Assembly: GCF_000961885.1 (NCBI RefSeq)
Contig: NZ_JZKH01000046.1
Location: 1 to 62,607 of the forward strand
Direction of reading: 5' to 3'
From: Streptomyces rubellomurinus
GTDB taxonomy: Bacteria; Actinomycetota; Actinomycetes; Streptomycetales; Streptomycetaceae
Length of the DNA: 62,607 nucleotides
Made by a program: the position numbers and the translations under genes
Notes under the pieces: generated by a model
What the model saw: only the letters and a program-made list of their open reading frames with translations
Told to the model about the DNA's origin: nothing
The model's database searches: none
Shown: positions 7,940-21,047 of the stretch, piece after piece
Numbering within the stretch: position 1 is the stretch's first letter
Layout: each line of letters starts with the position of its first letter

Positions 7940-9501
7940 GCCGGGCGCCGCGCGGCCCGGGCGCGCCACCCGCCCACCGCCGCGCCCGCCGTGACCAGCA
8001 GCGCGCCCACCGGCACCACGTCACCGACCCGGTCGTACCAGGTCTGCGTGCCGGGCGCGGTGAGCGGCAGCCGGACGGTCAGCGCGCCGGTGGCGTCGGT
8101 GCCCAGCCGGGCGAGTTCGCGGCCCTGCGCGTCGAAGGCCGCCGACACCCCGGTCAGCGAGGCCTGCACGGCCGGGCGGCCGGTCTCGGCGGCGCGGATC
8201 GCCGCCAGCGAGACGTGCTGCTCGGGCGCCCAGGTGCGCTGGAAGGTCGAGGTCGAGGACTGGTACACCAGTACCCGGGCGCCGTCCTGCGCCGCGGTGC
8301 GGGCCATGTCCGGGAACGCGGACTCGAAGCAGATCAGCGCGCCGACCGGCAGCGGCCGGCCCGTTCGGTCGGTCGCCGGGAGGACGTGGAAGGCGGTGCC
8401 GGGCGCCCGGTTCTCCCCCGCCGCCCGGCTGACCCCGGCGATCCAGCCGAGCGCGGGCCGCATCGGGATGTACTCGCCGAACGGCACCAGCCGGATCTTG
8501 CGGTAGCGGTCCACCACGCCGGCCGGCGCGACCAGCACCGCGTCCTTGGAGATCCGCCCGTCCGCCTTGCGCGCGTCCTCCCCGGCCAGCACCTGCGCGC
8601 CGGTGGTGGCGGCGAGCCCGCGCAGCCGGTCGAGCGCGGCCGGGTCGCGGTCCAGGTCGGCGGTGGTGCTGCTCTCGCCCCAGACGATCAGGTCCACCGG
8701 CTGCCCGACCAGTGCCTCGGTGGCCCGGGCGCTCGCCTCGAACCGCTCCTGCGGGTCGGCCACGATGCCCGGTTGCACCAGCACCACCGTCACCGCGCCG
8801 TCCCGCACCGGCGCCTCGCGCAGCGCGAACAGCAGCGGCCCGGCCGCCAGCACGAGGACGGCGCTCAGCGCGGCGACGGCCCGCGGCCGCCAGTGCACCG
8901 CCGTCAGCAGCACCAGCACCCCGGTGTTGACGGCCGCGACCGCCGCGCTGACCAGCCAGATCCCGCCCGCCGAGGCCAGCGCCAGGACGGCCGGGTGCTG
9001 CCACTGGGTGGCGCCGAGCAGGGCCCACGGCCCGCCGAGGGCGTGCCAGGAGCGCGCGTACTCGGTGGTCACCCACACCGCGGGGACGACCAGCAGGGCC
9101 AGCAGCGCCCGCCGGGTGGTCAGCGGCGGCCGCAGCAGCCGGTGCACGGCGTAGCCGAGGGCGCCCTGAAGGGCGCCGAACAGGCCGGCGAGGACCGGCA
9201 GTCCGGGGCCGATGGACGGCACCAGCCAGTACATCGCGGTCAGGATGAACCCGGCGCCGAACCACCAGCCGCGCACCGCCGCCTCCCGCGCCGAGGGCGC
9301 CCGCTGCATCAGCAGCAGCCCGGGCACGAGCGCGACCCACGCCAGCCAGGCCTGCCCGGCGGCCGGGAAGGCCAGCACCGGCACGGCCCCGCACGCCAGT
9401 GCCCCCACCCGCCCCCGGTGCCGGTGCGGCGCGGGCGCCTCCCGGTCGTCGGCGGTGGTCGTGCTCAGGTCTGGGCTGGCGGTACCGGTGCGGCGCGACA
9501 T
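7915..9501 (-). CDS. lnt: apolipoprotein N-acyltransferase
   Basis: A 528-residue integral membrane enzyme that transfers an acyl chain to the N-terminus of lipoproteins. About seven hydrophobic segments span residues 30-250, followed by a carbon-nitrogen-hydrolase (nitrilase-like) domain. The Glu-Lys-Cys triad is visible as E276 in WGES, K335 in YRKIRLVPFGEYIP and C391 in ICFES, close to the E. coli numbering E267/K335/C387. The C-terminal helix is followed by a basic tail. ATG at 9501 is the start. It converges with and overlaps the VOC gene. Some actinobacteria carry two Lnt paralogues; which one this is cannot be told here. Confidence 0.92.
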   Translation of the reverse strand: MSRRTGTASPDLSTTTADDREAPAPHRHRGRVGALACGAVPVLAFPAAGQAWLAWVALVPGLLLMQRAPSAREAAVRGWWFGAGFILTAMYWLVPSIGPGLPVLAGLFGALQGALGYAVHRLLRPPLTTRRALLALLVVPAVWVTTEYARSWHALGGPWALLGATQWQHPAVLALASAGGIWLVSAAVAAVNTGVLVLLTAVHWRPRAVAALSAVLVLAAGPLLFALREAPVRDGAVTVVLVQPGIVADPQERFEASARATEALVGQPVDLIVWGESSTTADLDRDPAALDRLRGLAATTGAQVLAGEDARKADGRISKDAVLVAPAGVVDRYRKIRLVPFGEYIPMRPALGWIAGVSRAAGENRAPGTAFHVLPATDRTGRPLPVGALICFESAFPDMARTAAQDGARVLVYQSSTSTFQRTWAPEQHVSLAAIRAAETGRPAVQASLTGVSAAFDAQGRELARLGTDATGALTVRLPLTAPGTQTWYDRVGDVVPVGALLVTAGAAVGGWRARAARRPAQPAVPAL

Positions 9502-9561
9502 GACCCGTATTGTCCGCTTGGGCCGCGATCGGTGCCAGACGGCTGCACACGAAGTTGACGC

Positions 9562-9631
9562 CGGTCACCGGAACGACCGGCACCACCCCGGTCACCGCAC
9601 GCCGGTCACCGCACCCCGGTCACCGCACCTG
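9562..9631. repeat. CCGGTCACCG direct repeats
   Basis: The word CGGTCACCG occurs four times at intervals of about 13-30 bp in the short spacer between lnt and cobN. It is a low-complexity tandem array with no known role. Confidence 0.55.
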
Positions 9632-9632
9632 A

Positions 9633-9670
9633 GGACGGGGCCGCCGGTGACGACACCGGCGGCCCCGTCC
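9633..9670 (-). terminator. cobN terminator hairpin
   Basis: A perfect 17-bp GC-rich stem (9633-9649 with 9654-9670) and a 4-nt loop, 12 nt beyond the cobN stop codon. There is no strong U-tract, as is usual for Streptomyces terminators. Confidence 0.75.
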
Positions 9671-9682
9671 GGCGGTGACCGG

Positions 9683-13293
<3,611 letters not shown>

Positions 13294-13297
<4 letters not shown>

Positions 13298-13440
13298 GCG
13301 AAGGCCCTCCCGGCCTCGTCGGTGGCCGGGTCGGCCGGGATGGCCGGGTTGGCCGTGGTGGCCGGGTCGGCCGGGGTGGCCGCAGTGGCCGTGGTGGTGG
13401 CCGGGGACACGGGCGCGGGCATGCGACAGCGCTGGTGCAT
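13294..13440 (-). CDS. small Pro/Ala/Thr-rich ORF coupled to cobN (leader peptide candidate)
   Basis: A 48-codon ORF lying between the riboswitch and cobN. It opens MHQRCRMPAPVSPATTT and continues as a degenerate PAD/PAT/NPA repeat ending in DEAGRAFA. ATG at 13440 has an excellent GAGGAAGG ribosome-binding site 5 nt upstream, and its TGA overlaps the cobN ATG (ATGA), which indicates translational coupling. The repeats are also visible in DNA as GTGGCCGGGTCG-like units at 13320-13406. I recognise no family. It may be a coupling or leader peptide rather than a functional protein; the repeat composition could also mean fortuitous coding. Confidence 0.5.
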
Positions 13441-13474
13441 GACTGCCTTCCTCGGGGTCCGCGCCCCGGGCCGG

Positions 13475-13615
13475 TGGAGGACGGCAGGAGTTCCTGGCTT
13501 CCGCGGTCCACCGGCTCCCCGGTGCGCCGCGGTCACAGTGGCGGGACCGCACCGGGTTCGCACCGGTTTCCTCCCCTGCGCCGTCGCTGGCGTCGGGCGG
13601 TCCGCCGGGACCGCC
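13475..13615 (-). ncRNA. cobalamin (AdoCbl-type) riboswitch upstream of cobN
   Basis: On the minus strand the core reads GGAAACCGGTGCGAACCCGG, then GGTCCCGCCACTGTGACC (GCCACTG at 13542-13536), then the B12-box-like AAGCCAGGAACTCCTGCC at 13500-13483. These are the conserved elements of cobalamin riboswitches in the correct order. A -10-like TACGAT lies at 13628-13623, placing the transcript start just before the aptamer. The switch ends about 35 nt before the ATG of the small coupled ORF, so it may act by hiding that ORF's ribosome-binding site and, through coupling, cobN. Confidence 0.92.
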
Positions 13616-13622
13616 CGGCAGC

Positions 13623-13628
13623 ATCGTA
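13623..13628 (-). promoter_or_regulatory. -10 hexamer TACGAT for the riboswitch-cobN transcript
   Basis: TACGAT on the minus strand, about 10 nt before the expected 5' end of the cobalamin aptamer. The -35 is not clear. Confidence 0.4.
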
Positions 13629-13773
13629 CGGGGTACGGCTGACCTGCGGGAGAGCGGCCGGTGGCGGGAGCGGTCGGCGGAGCGCCGGCACGGGCGCCGG
13701 CACGAGTGGGCCCGGGCACGGGGCGGCCCGGGAATGTGATGCAGCGGACGGGGGCAACCGATCGGATCATCTG

Positions 13774-13779
13774 TATGCT
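13774..13779 (+). promoter_or_regulatory. -10 hexamer TATGCT, leaderless cobG transcript
   Basis: TATGCT ends 7 nt before the ATG at 13787, with no ribosome-binding site between. An alternative ATG at 13775 overlaps this hexamer and has no ribosome-binding site either. The divergent cobN transcript starts about 150 bp away. Confidence 0.5.
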
Positions 13780-13786
13780 CGCCGCC

Positions 13787-15133
13787 ATGCCACCGACACC
13801 CGACGCCGCCGCGCCGGGCGCCGCGGCGTCCGACCGGGGGGTGCCAGACCGGGGGCGCGCGGACGCCTGCCCCGGCGCGCTGCGCCTGCACGCCGCCGAC
13901 GACGGCGCCCTCGCCCGCGTCCGGCTGCCCGGCGGGCTCCTGACGGGCCGTCAGGCTCTCGCGCTGGCCGAGGCGGCCGAAGCCCTGGGTGACGGCGCGC
14001 TGGAGACCACCTCGCGCGGCAACGTCCAACTGCGCGGCCTGGGTTCGCACTGCGCGGCCGAACTCGCCGACCGGCTGCGGGCGGTGGGCCTGCTGCCCTC
14101 GGACACCCACGAGCGGGTGCGCAACATCGTGGCCTCGCCGCTGGCCGGCCTGCCCGGCGCCGGGGGCGCTCCGGGGGCCGATCTGCGGCCCTGGGTACGG
14201 GAACTGGACGCGCGGCTGTGCGCGAGCGACTGGGCGGCCGGGCTCTCCGGCAAGTTCCTGTTCGCGCTGGACGACGGGCGGGGCGATGTCGCCGCGCTCG
14301 ACGCCGATGTGACATTGATCGCAGGCTCGGACGCCGGTGCTTCGGGCGCTGCTGATGCGGGTGCTGCCGGCGCGGGCCGGCCCGCGCTGCTGCGCCTCGG
14401 GCGCGCCGCCTACGGGCACCCGGTCGAGCCCGGGCAGGAGGTGACGGCCGTCCTGGACGCGGCGCACGCGTTCCTGGACGTGCTGCGCGCCACCGGGCGC
14501 AAGGCCTGGCACGTGCGCGAGGTGGCGGACCTGCTGCCCGACCGGGGCAGCGGCCGGCTGCCGGCCGGCGCCGTGGAACTGCCCGCGTTCGCCGGGCAGG
14601 CACCCGCCGTCGGTGCGCTGCCCGGCGCTCTCTCGGTGGGCCTGCGCTTCGGCCGCGCGAGCGCCGCCCAGTGGCGCGCGCTCGTCGCCGCCTCTGCGGG
14701 CGAACTGCGGCTGACCCCCTGGCGCGGCGTGGTGCTGCCGGGCGCCCCGGCCGACCGGCTGCCCGCCCTGGCGGCGGCCGGCGTGCGCACCGAGCCGGGC
14801 TCGGCCTGGGAGCGGGCCACCGCCTGCACCGGGCTGCCGGGCTGCGCCAAGTCGCTCGCCGACGTCCGGGCGGACGCGGCGCGGGCGCTGGAGTCGGCGG
14901 AATCCGGGCCGGGCGCACTGCCGGTGCACTGGTCCGGCTGTGAACGGCGCTGCGGCCACCCGGCCGGGCGATGGGTGGACGTGCTCGCCACGGGGCACGG
15001 CTACCGGGTGACGGTCAACGGGCCGGCGACGACCGCGGGCCCTTCCGTGGACGTGTCCGTGAACGTGTCCGTGGACGTGAGGAACGAGCAGACGGCCGAG
15101 GCGGTCGCCGCGGCCAGGAGGACCACGAAGTGA
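13787..15133 (+). CDS. cobG: precorrin-3B synthase CobG
   Basis: A 448-residue sirohaem/4Fe-4S-type mono-oxygenase of the aerobic corrin pathway, converting precorrin-3A to precorrin-3B with O2. Two ferredoxin-like half domains are visible (about 28-180 and 280-390). Cluster ligands are C347 and C353 (ACTGLPGC) and C385 and C389 (SGCERRC), the CX5C...CX3C pattern of the sulfite/nitrite reductase family. Insertions rich in Gly/Ala ([15 protein letters not shown] near 185-200) and a [11 protein letters not shown] repeat near the C-terminus are unusual. The end overlaps cobH as GTGA, giving the operon cobG-cobH-cobIJ. Confidence 0.92.
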   Translation: MPPTPDAAAPGAAASDRGVPDRGRADACPGALRLHAADDGALARVRLPGGLLTGRQALALAEAAEALGDGALETTSRGNVQLRGLGSHCAAELADRLRAVGLLPSDTHERVRNIVASPLAGLPGAGGAPGADLRPWVRELDARLCASDWAAGLSGKFLFALDDGRGDVAALDADVTLIAGSDAGASGAADAGAAGAGRPALLRLGRAAYGHPVEPGQEVTAVLDAAHAFLDVLRATGRKAWHVREVADLLPDRGSGRLPAGAVELPAFAGQAPAVGALPGALSVGLRFGRASAAQWRALVAASAGELRLTPWRGVVLPGAPADRLPALAAAGVRTEPGSAWERATACTGLPGCAKSLADVRADAARALESAESGPGALPVHWSGCERRCGHPAGRWVDVLATGHGYRVTVNGPATTAGPSVDVSVNVSVDVRNEQTAEAVAAARRTTK

Positions 15134-15756
15134 TCGAGTACGAGAAGGACGGCGCGTCCATCTACCGCCAGTCCTTTGCCACCATCCGGGCGGAGGCCGA
15201 CCTGGCCGCCCTTCCGGCGGACGTCTCCCAGGTCGCGGTGCGGATGATCCACGCCTGCGGCATGGTCGACCTGGTCGAGGACCTGGTGTACTCGCCCGGC
15301 GTGGTCGCCTCCGCGCGCGCCGCCCTGCACGCCGGGGCGCCGATCCTGTGCGACGTCAACATGGTGGCCAGCGGCGTGACCCGCAAGCGGCTGCCCGCCG
15401 ACAACGAGGTGATCTGCACCCTCACCGACCCGTCGGTGCCCGAGCTGGCCCGCGCGATGGGCAACACCCGCAGCGCCGCCGCCATGGAGCTGTGGCTGCC
15501 CCGCCTGGAGGGCGCGGTGGTGGCGGTCGGCAACGCGCCGACCTCGCTGTTCCGGCTGCTGGAGATGATCGAGGCGGGCGCGCCGCGTCCGGCCGCGGTG
15601 ATCGGCGTCCCGGTCGGCTTCATCGGCGCCGCCGAGTCCAAGCAGGCCCTGGCCGAGCACCCGTCCGGCCTGGAGCACCTGGTGGTGCGCGGCCGGCGCG
15701 GCGGCAGCGCGATGGCCGCCGCCGCGATCAACGCGATTGCGAGCGAAGTAGAGTGA
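15130..15756 (+). CDS. cobH: precorrin-8X methylmutase CobH (CbiC)
   Basis: A 208-residue enzyme that moves the methyl group from C11 to C12 to give hydrogenobyrinic acid. The catalytic His is H41 in [29 protein letters not shown] and [15 protein letters not shown] are standard CbiC/CobH blocks, and the family ends in [17 protein letters not shown] at 15130 overlaps the cobG stop and has AGGAGG nine nt upstream; the end overlaps the GTG of cobIJ. Length and motifs are normal. Confidence 0.95.
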   Translation: MIEYEKDGASIYRQSFATIRAEADLAALPADVSQVAVRMIHACGMVDLVEDLVYSPGVVASARAALHAGAPILCDVNMVASGVTRKRLPADNEVICTLTDPSVPELARAMGNTRSAAAMELWLPRLEGAVVAVGNAPTSLFRLLEMIEAGAPRPAAVIGVPVGFIGAAESKQALAEHPSGLEHLVVRGRRGGSAMAAAAINAIASEVE

Positions 15757-17288
15757 CGGATCGTCAGACTGGCCAGGATCGCCAGGGCGGCGCCACCGGG
15801 CGGCTGTACGGGGTCGGGCTCGGCCCGGGCGACCCGTCGCTGGTCACCGTCCGCGCGGCCGAACTTATCGGCAAGGCCGACGTGGTGGCGTACCACAGCG
15901 CCCGGCACGGCCGCTCCATCGCGCGCTCGATCGCCGAACGCTATCTGACGGACGGTCAGATCGAGGAGAAGCTGGTCTATCCGCTCACCGTCGAGAGCAC
16001 CGACCACCCGGGCGGCTACCGGGGCGCGCTCGACGACTTCTACACGGAGGCCGCCGACCGGCTCGCCGCCCACCTGGACGCCGGGCGCGACGTCGTCGTC
16101 CTCGCCGAGGGCGACCCGCTCTTCTACGGCTCCTACCAGCACATGCACAAGCGGCTCGCGCACCGCTACCCGACCGAGGTGGTGCCCGGCGTGACCTCGG
16201 TCAGCGCCGCCGCCGCCCGGCTCGGACAGGCGCTGACCGAGGCCGAGGAGACGCTCACCGTCATCCCGGGCACGCTGCCCGAGGAGGAGCTGACCGCCCG
16301 GATCGCGGCCGCCGACTCCGCCGTGATCATGAAGCTGGGGCGCACCTTCCCGGCCGTCCGGCGGGCCCTGGAGCGCGCGGGCCGGCTCGCCGACGCCCAG
16401 TACGTCGAACGCGCCTACCAGGACGGGGAGCGGATCGCGCCGCTCGCCGAGATCGACGGCGACAGCGTGCCGTACTTCTCGGTCGCGGTGCTGCCGAGCA
16501 AGGTCGCGCCGCTGGAGCCGACCGTACGGCTGGCGGACGGCATGGGCAGCGTGACCGTGGTCGGCACCGGGCCGGCCGGGCCGCTGTGGCTCACCGCGGA
16601 GGCGCGCGGCGCGCTGGCCGAGGCCACCGACCTGGTCGGCTACACCACCTACCTGGACCGGGTGCCCGAGCGGCCGGGGCAGCAGCGGCACGGCTCCGAC
16701 AACAAGGTCGAGTCGGAGCGCGCCGAGTTCGCCCTGGACCTCGCCCGGCGCGGACACCGGGTCTGCGTGGTGTCCTCCGGCGACCCGGGCGTCTTCGCGA
16801 TGGCCACCGCCGTGCTGGAGGTCGCCTGCGAGCCCGCCTACCGGGACGTGCCGGTGCGGATCGTGCCGGGGATGACCGCCGCCCACGCGGCCGCCTCCCG
16901 GGCCGGCGCCCCGCTCGGGCACGATTACGCGGTGGTGTCGCTGTCGGACCGGCTGAAGCCGTGGGACGCGGTCGCGAAGCGGCTGCGCGCCGCCGCCGAG
17001 GCCGACCTGGTGCTGGCGCTGTACAACCCGGGCTCGAAGTCCCGGACCACGCAGGTCGGCCTGGCCCGCGACCTGCTGCTGGAGTACCGCGCGCCGCAGA
17101 CCCCGGTGGTGATGGCGCGGGACGTCGGCGGCCCGACCGAACGCGTCCGGATCGTCCGGCTCGGCGAGCTGGACCCGGCCCTGGTGGACATGCGGACGAT
17201 CCTGCTCATCGGCTCCTCGCAGACCCAGGCGGTCGAGCGGGCGTCGGGCGTCGAGGTCGTCTGGACGCCACGGCGGTACCCGGACTGA
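15753..17288 (+). CDS. cobIJ: bifunctional precorrin-2 C20- / precorrin-3B C17-methyltransferase CobIJ
   Basis: A 511-residue fusion of two class III (tetrapyrrole) methyltransferases. CobI-like half at about 17-250: [51 protein letters not shown]. CobJ-like half at about 265-505: [55 protein letters not shown]. It adds methyls at C20 and at C17 with ring contraction. CobI-CobJ fusions are common in actinobacteria. GTG at 15753 overlaps the cobH stop (GTGA). The gene ends just before repeat island 3. Confidence 0.95.
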   Translation: MTDRQTGQDRQGGATGRLYGVGLGPGDPSLVTVRAAELIGKADVVAYHSARHGRSIARSIAERYLTDGQIEEKLVYPLTVESTDHPGGYRGALDDFYTEAADRLAAHLDAGRDVVVLAEGDPLFYGSYQHMHKRLAHRYPTEVVPGVTSVSAAAARLGQALTEAEETLTVIPGTLPEEELTARIAAADSAVIMKLGRTFPAVRRALERAGRLADAQYVERAYQDGERIAPLAEIDGDSVPYFSVAVLPSKVAPLEPTVRLADGMGSVTVVGTGPAGPLWLTAEARGALAEATDLVGYTTYLDRVPERPGQQRHGSDNKVESERAEFALDLARRGHRVCVVSSGDPGVFAMATAVLEVACEPAYRDVPVRIVPGMTAAHAAASRAGAPLGHDYAVVSLSDRLKPWDAVAKRLRAAAEADLVLALYNPGSKSRTTQVGLARDLLLEYRAPQTPVVMARDVGGPTERVRIVRLGELDPALVDMRTILLIGSSQTQAVERASGVEVVWTPRRYPD

Positions 17289-17328
17289 CGGGCGCCGGGC
17301 GCCGGGCGGCGGCAGAACGGCTGACGGC

Positions 17329-17427
17329 TGACGGCGAACAGATAACAGCGAACAGATAACAGCGGACAGATGATGAAATCTGTCCGCTGTTATCTGTCGT
17401 CTGTCTTCTGTTATCTGTTCGCCGTCA
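17329..17427. repeat. intergenic word-repeat island 3 with nested 20-bp inverted repeats
   Basis: Between the convergent ends of cobIJ and the metallophosphoesterase. The outer arms TGACGGCGAACAGATAACAG (17329-17348) pair perfectly with 17408-17427; the inner arms ACAGATAACAGCGGACAGAT (17352-17371) pair perfectly with 17378-17397, leaving a 6-nt loop. The words CAGATAACAG and GCTGACGG are shared with islands 1, 2 and 4. As RNA this would fold into a long rod on either strand and could act as a bidirectional terminator. Confidence 0.9.
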
Positions 17428-17473
17428 CCCCGCGGCGGCCCTCACCCGGAGGGCGCGGTCGTCCGGCGCCCGG

Positions 17474-19213
17474 TCACCGGGTCGGCTTGGTGAGCAGCAG
17501 CTCCGTGTTGTGGTCCTCGCCCGCGCCCAGCAGTGCGGTCGGGCGCCCGTTCGGGTCGTTGTACGACAGCTCGCGGTAGAGCGCCGCCAGGTTGGCGTCC
17601 GAGGTGCTGGCGAAGTCCGTCGCGTACGGCGCGGCGGACTCGATGAGCGTGGTGAACAGGGAGATCGTGCCGTCCCCGTTGTCCGCGATCTCGATGATGC
17701 GCCCGTGCTGCGGGTAGTCGATGTGCGAGGCGGTGTTGATCTCCCAGAACGCCCGCTCCGGCACGGCGTGCCCGTGCGGCGTGATCTTGTTCATGTGGGT
17801 GTGGCCGTTCACCCACCCGACCACGTTCGGGTAGCGCTGGAGCAGTGCCACCAGCTCGTTGCCGTCGTGCCGCTTCTCGAAGATGTTGCGCGGGTCCGGC
17901 AGCAGGTTGCCCATGCTGGTGCTGGTGTGGTGGCTGAAGACCAGGATCAGGTCGTCCGTGCTGCCGCCCGTGACCCGGTTCCCGTTGGTGTCGTACCAGT
18001 GCCCGCTGTGTGCCTTCAATTGCTGCTCCAGCCAGCGCAGTTGGGCGGTGCCCAGCGAACCGTCCGCGAATCCGGCCTGGTTGGTGGTGTCCAGGCTGAT
18101 GCCGACGACCTTCTCCGAGATGCGGAAGGTGTAGTAGAGCTTGCCGCTGCTCACCATGTCCGAGGTGAAGCCGTGCCCGTACGGGCCGGCGCCGGTGGCG
18201 GCCGGGTCGAGGTGCGCCTTGGCGAACTCCTTGAGCGTGAACGGGTGTCGGCGCTCGTCCGGGGTGACCTCGCGGACCGCCTCGCCGCTCGCGATCAGCT
18301 TGGCGAGCAGCAGCACGGCGCCCGCCGGGTCGCGGCGCAGCGAGTCCGCCAGCTGGCCGGCGGTCGCGTCGTCGCAGCCCTCCAGCTTGTAGCCGCCGGT
18401 GTAGAGGTCGTTGAGGAGCCCGAAGTCGGGCAGCGAGCCCTCGATGCTGTCGTCGTGGTTGCCGACCGTGGTGTACCAGGGGGTGCGCAGGCCGGGCGCG
18501 TCGAAGGGGCGGCCTGCGGCGGAGAGGAAGCCGGGCACCTGGGGGAAGCCCTTGGCCTTGTAGCTGTCGGCGTAGGCGAGTTCGGGGTTCCAGAAGGCGG
18601 CGTTGCCGGAGTTCTGCACGCCCTCGTACCGGCTGGTGTCGCCGGTGTTCTGGGCGAGCCGTCCGCCGCCCATGACCTTGAGGTACCAGTCGAGTTCGGC
18701 CAGCTCGTGGTTGTCGGTGTTGTCGCCGGTGGCCATCACCATGCTGAACGGCAGGCCGGTGTAGGGGCCGCCGGCCAGCGAGTTGACCCGCTCGACGAGG
18801 GAGGAGACGCCACGCGCGTTCAGTGCCTCCTGCGGCCGGTAGGCGCTGCCGGTGAGCTTGGCGAGGTACTCGAAGCGCACCGGGGACTCGGTGTCCACCA
18901 GGTGCAGGTCGCTGAACTGGACGAAGCTGGCCAGCCCGGTGCGGCGGTCGTCGCGCCCGTCGCCCGCCGCGGCGAGGTCGCCGCGCACCATCAGGGGCCA
19001 GCCCGGCCCGGCGGTCAGCCGCTTGTAGCCGCCGGTGCCGACCGGCGTGGCCACCTGTTCGAGCGTGGTGCCGGTGACGCTGACCGCGCGCGCGGCCGTG
19101 GTCGCCAGCGCCTGCTCGCGCGCCGCCGCCGAGGCGAACTGCGCGCCGCCGAGCGACAGGGCCGACCAGGCGGCGGCCACCGACGTGCCGGTGAGGAAGG
19201 TGCGACGTCTCAT
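17474..19213 (-). CDS. Tat-exported metallophosphoesterase (TIGR03767-like)
   Basis: A 579-residue secreted calcineurin-fold phosphoesterase. The N-terminus MRRRTFLTG followed by a hydrophobic stretch and an A-S-A-A cleavage region is a twin-arginine signal. Metal-binding motifs run in order: SDLHLVD (near 115), ATGDNTDN (near 165), TVGNHDD (near 245), FSHHT (near 425) and NGHTHMN (near 467). It resembles the actinobacterial TIGR03767 metallophosphoesterases of unknown substrate. ATG at 19213 is chosen because the signal starts there; the ribosome-binding site is weak. It separates cobIJ from cbiD and has no obvious link to corrin synthesis. Confidence 0.85.
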   Translation of the reverse strand: MRRRTFLTGTSVAAAWSALSLGGAQFASAAAREQALATTAARAVSVTGTTLEQVATPVGTGGYKRLTAGPGWPLMVRGDLAAAGDGRDDRRTGLASFVQFSDLHLVDTESPVRFEYLAKLTGSAYRPQEALNARGVSSLVERVNSLAGGPYTGLPFSMVMATGDNTDNHELAELDWYLKVMGGGRLAQNTGDTSRYEGVQNSGNAAFWNPELAYADSYKAKGFPQVPGFLSAAGRPFDAPGLRTPWYTTVGNHDDSIEGSLPDFGLLNDLYTGGYKLEGCDDATAGQLADSLRRDPAGAVLLLAKLIASGEAVREVTPDERRHPFTLKEFAKAHLDPAATGAGPYGHGFTSDMVSSGKLYYTFRISEKVVGISLDTTNQAGFADGSLGTAQLRWLEQQLKAHSGHWYDTNGNRVTGGSTDDLILVFSHHTSTSMGNLLPDPRNIFEKRHDGNELVALLQRYPNVVGWVNGHTHMNKITPHGHAVPERAFWEINTASHIDYPQHGRIIEIADNGDGTISLFTTLIESAAPYATDFASTSDANLAALYRELSYNDPNGRPTALLGAGEDHNTELLLTKPTR

Positions 19214-19603
19214 CGCTGCCACGGGAAACCCCCAGTTACTGACGGCCCGGCCGGATGTACCGGTCGCCGGACCACGCGTCATGGACCCTGCGGGCACCAC
19301 GAAGCGGCCGGTGTGAGGAACCCCGCCGGCGTCATGAACCCGCTAATTAACGGAGCGAAAGATTACTCGCTGGTAGTCGGGCGGGGGGAGACCCGTGCGG
19401 AGAACAGTTCGAGAACGCCCGGCGGTGGTTCCTCCCCGCTTCCCGCACCGCTTCCCGCGCTCCCTCCCGCACCGCTTCCCGCACCGGCCCGTCGGTCCGG
19501 CGGCAGGGCCCGCCCCGGTCGTGCTGCGGTGGGGCGGGTGAGGGAAAATCGGCTGGTCCGGCCGAGGTGGCCGGGCGCGGGCGTCGTGGGAAGCGAGGCA
19601 CAG
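19214..19603. other. divergent intergenic region metallophosphoesterase / cbiD
   Basis: About 390 bp with no convincing gene. It contains an AT-richer patch (GCTAATTAACGG near 19340, then GAGCGAAAGATTACTCGCT with a 5-bp AGCGA/TCGCT inverted repeat) and a run of CCCGCACCGCTT direct repeats at about 19436-19485. No cobalamin riboswitch could be found here, in contrast to the cobN leader. Confidence 0.5.
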
Positions 19604-20908
19604 GTGGCCGCAGCGGGAGCCGAAGCAGGAGCCGGAACCGGAGCCGGGACCGGTACGGGAGCCGACGTCGGCGCCACGACGGGCACCGGTGCGGGTGCCG
19701 GTGCGGGCGGCCGGGCCGGGCAGCTGAAGAGCAGCGGCCTGCGACACGGCTGGACGACGGGCGCCTGCGCCACCGCCGCCACCAAGGCCGCGTACACCGC
19801 ACTGCTCACCGGCACGTTCCCGGACCCGGTCACCATCACCCTCCCCAAGGGCCAGCAGCCGGCCTTCGCCCTCGCGGTCGAGCGGCTGACCGCCGGGGAG
19901 CCGGCGACCGAACTGTCGGCGACCGAGCAGCCGGCAGCCGACCGGTCGACCGCCGCGCAGCCGGCCCCCGGACCGGCCCGGTCCAGCGCCATGGCCGGGG
20001 TGGTCAAGGACGCCGGCGACGACCCCGACGTCACCCACGGCGCCCTGATCCGCGCCACCGTACGGGCGGGCGAGCCCGGCGCCGGGGTGGTCTTCCGGGC
20101 CGGGCCGGGTGTGGGGACGGTCACCAAGGCGGGCCTGCCGCTGCCGGTCGGCGAGCCCGCGATCAACCCGGTGCCCCGGCAGATGATCCGGGACGCCGTC
20201 GCCGAGGTCGCCGCCGAGCACGGCGGCAGCGGGGACGTGGTGGTGGAGATCTCCGTCGACCACGGCGAGGAGATCGCCCGTTCGACCTGGAACCCCCGCC
20301 TCGGCATCCTCGGCGGCCTGTCCATCCTGGGCACCACCGGCATCGTCGTCCCCTACTCCTGCTCGGCGTGGATCGACTCGATCCGGCGCGGCGTCGACGT
20401 GGCCCGCGCCGCCGGGCGCACCCACGTGGCGGGCTGCACCGGTTCGACCTCGGAGAAGGTCGCGGTCGCGGTGCACGGGCTGCCCGAGGACGCGCTGCTC
20501 GACATGGGCGACTTCGCCGGGGCCGTCCTCAAGTACCTCAAGCGCCACCCGGTGCCCCGGCTGACCATCGCGGGCGGCTTCGCCAAGCTGTCCAAGCTCG
20601 CCGCCGGCCACCTGGACCTGCACTCGGCGCGCTCCCAGGTGGACAAGGGGTACCTGGCGGACCTGGCCCGGCGCGGCGGCGCGGACGAGGCGCTGGCGCA
20701 GGCGGTGGCGGGGGCCAACACCGGCCTGCAGGCGGTGCAGTTGTGCCGGGAGGCCGGGGTGCCGCTGGGCGACCTGGTCGCGGAGGCGGCCCGGGCGACG
20801 GCGCTGGGCGTGCTGGTGGGCTCGCCGGTCGCGGTGGACGTCATCTGCATCGACCGGGCGGGCACCATCGTGGGCCGGGCGGAACCGCTGGGGCCGTCCA
20901 CGGCGTGA
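19604..20908 (+). CDS. cbiD: cobalt-precorrin-5B (C1)-methyltransferase CbiD
   Basis: A 434-residue CbiD-family enzyme that methylates C1 during the deacylation step. Family blocks: LRHGWTTGACATAATKAAY (near 45-63), the glycine-rich RAGPGVGTVTKAGLPLPVGEPAINPVPR (near 165), LGILGGLSILGTTGIVVPYSCSAW (near 230) and ITIAGGFAKLSKLAAGHLDLHS-like text near 325. GTG at 19604 is preceded by GGAAGCGAGG. It is longer than the usual 360-380 residues because of a Gly/Ala/Thr repeat at the N-terminus (about 5-40) and a Thr/Ala/Pro-rich insertion near 95-130. It stands alone, away from cobGHIJ, and fills the role of CobF. Confidence 0.9.
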   Translation: MAAAGAEAGAGTGAGTGTGADVGATTGTGAGAGAGGRAGQLKSSGLRHGWTTGACATAATKAAYTALLTGTFPDPVTITLPKGQQPAFALAVERLTAGEPATELSATEQPAADRSTAAQPAPGPARSSAMAGVVKDAGDDPDVTHGALIRATVRAGEPGAGVVFRAGPGVGTVTKAGLPLPVGEPAINPVPRQMIRDAVAEVAAEHGGSGDVVVEISVDHGEEIARSTWNPRLGILGGLSILGTTGIVVPYSCSAWIDSIRRGVDVARAAGRTHVAGCTGSTSEKVAVAVHGLPEDALLDMGDFAGAVLKYLKRHPVPRLTIAGGFAKLSKLAAGHLDLHSARSQVDKGYLADLARRGGADEALAQAVAGANTGLQAVQLCREAGVPLGDLVAEAARATALGVLVGSPVAVDVICIDRAGTIVGRAEPLGPSTA

Positions 20909-21047
20909 ACTCCTGTGCCGCGCTTGCACAGCAGAACCTCAGGAATATCGCACGGTGATGTGAAGATCCGATGCGCATACAGGGTGAGAAACGGACAAAT
21001 GTGGCGCCACGCCCGCCCTTGATTCTGGTGCCATCTCAACCATGAGA

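Noticed and set aside
17510..19603. Upstream in-frame extension of cbiD across the metallophosphoesterase
   Set aside because: The open frame is antisense to a real gene; the CbiD domain begins only after 19604, where a GTG with a ribosome-binding site is present.
19214..19603. Second cobalamin riboswitch upstream of cbiD
   Set aside because: Neither the B12 box nor a GCCACTG core could be found on either strand.
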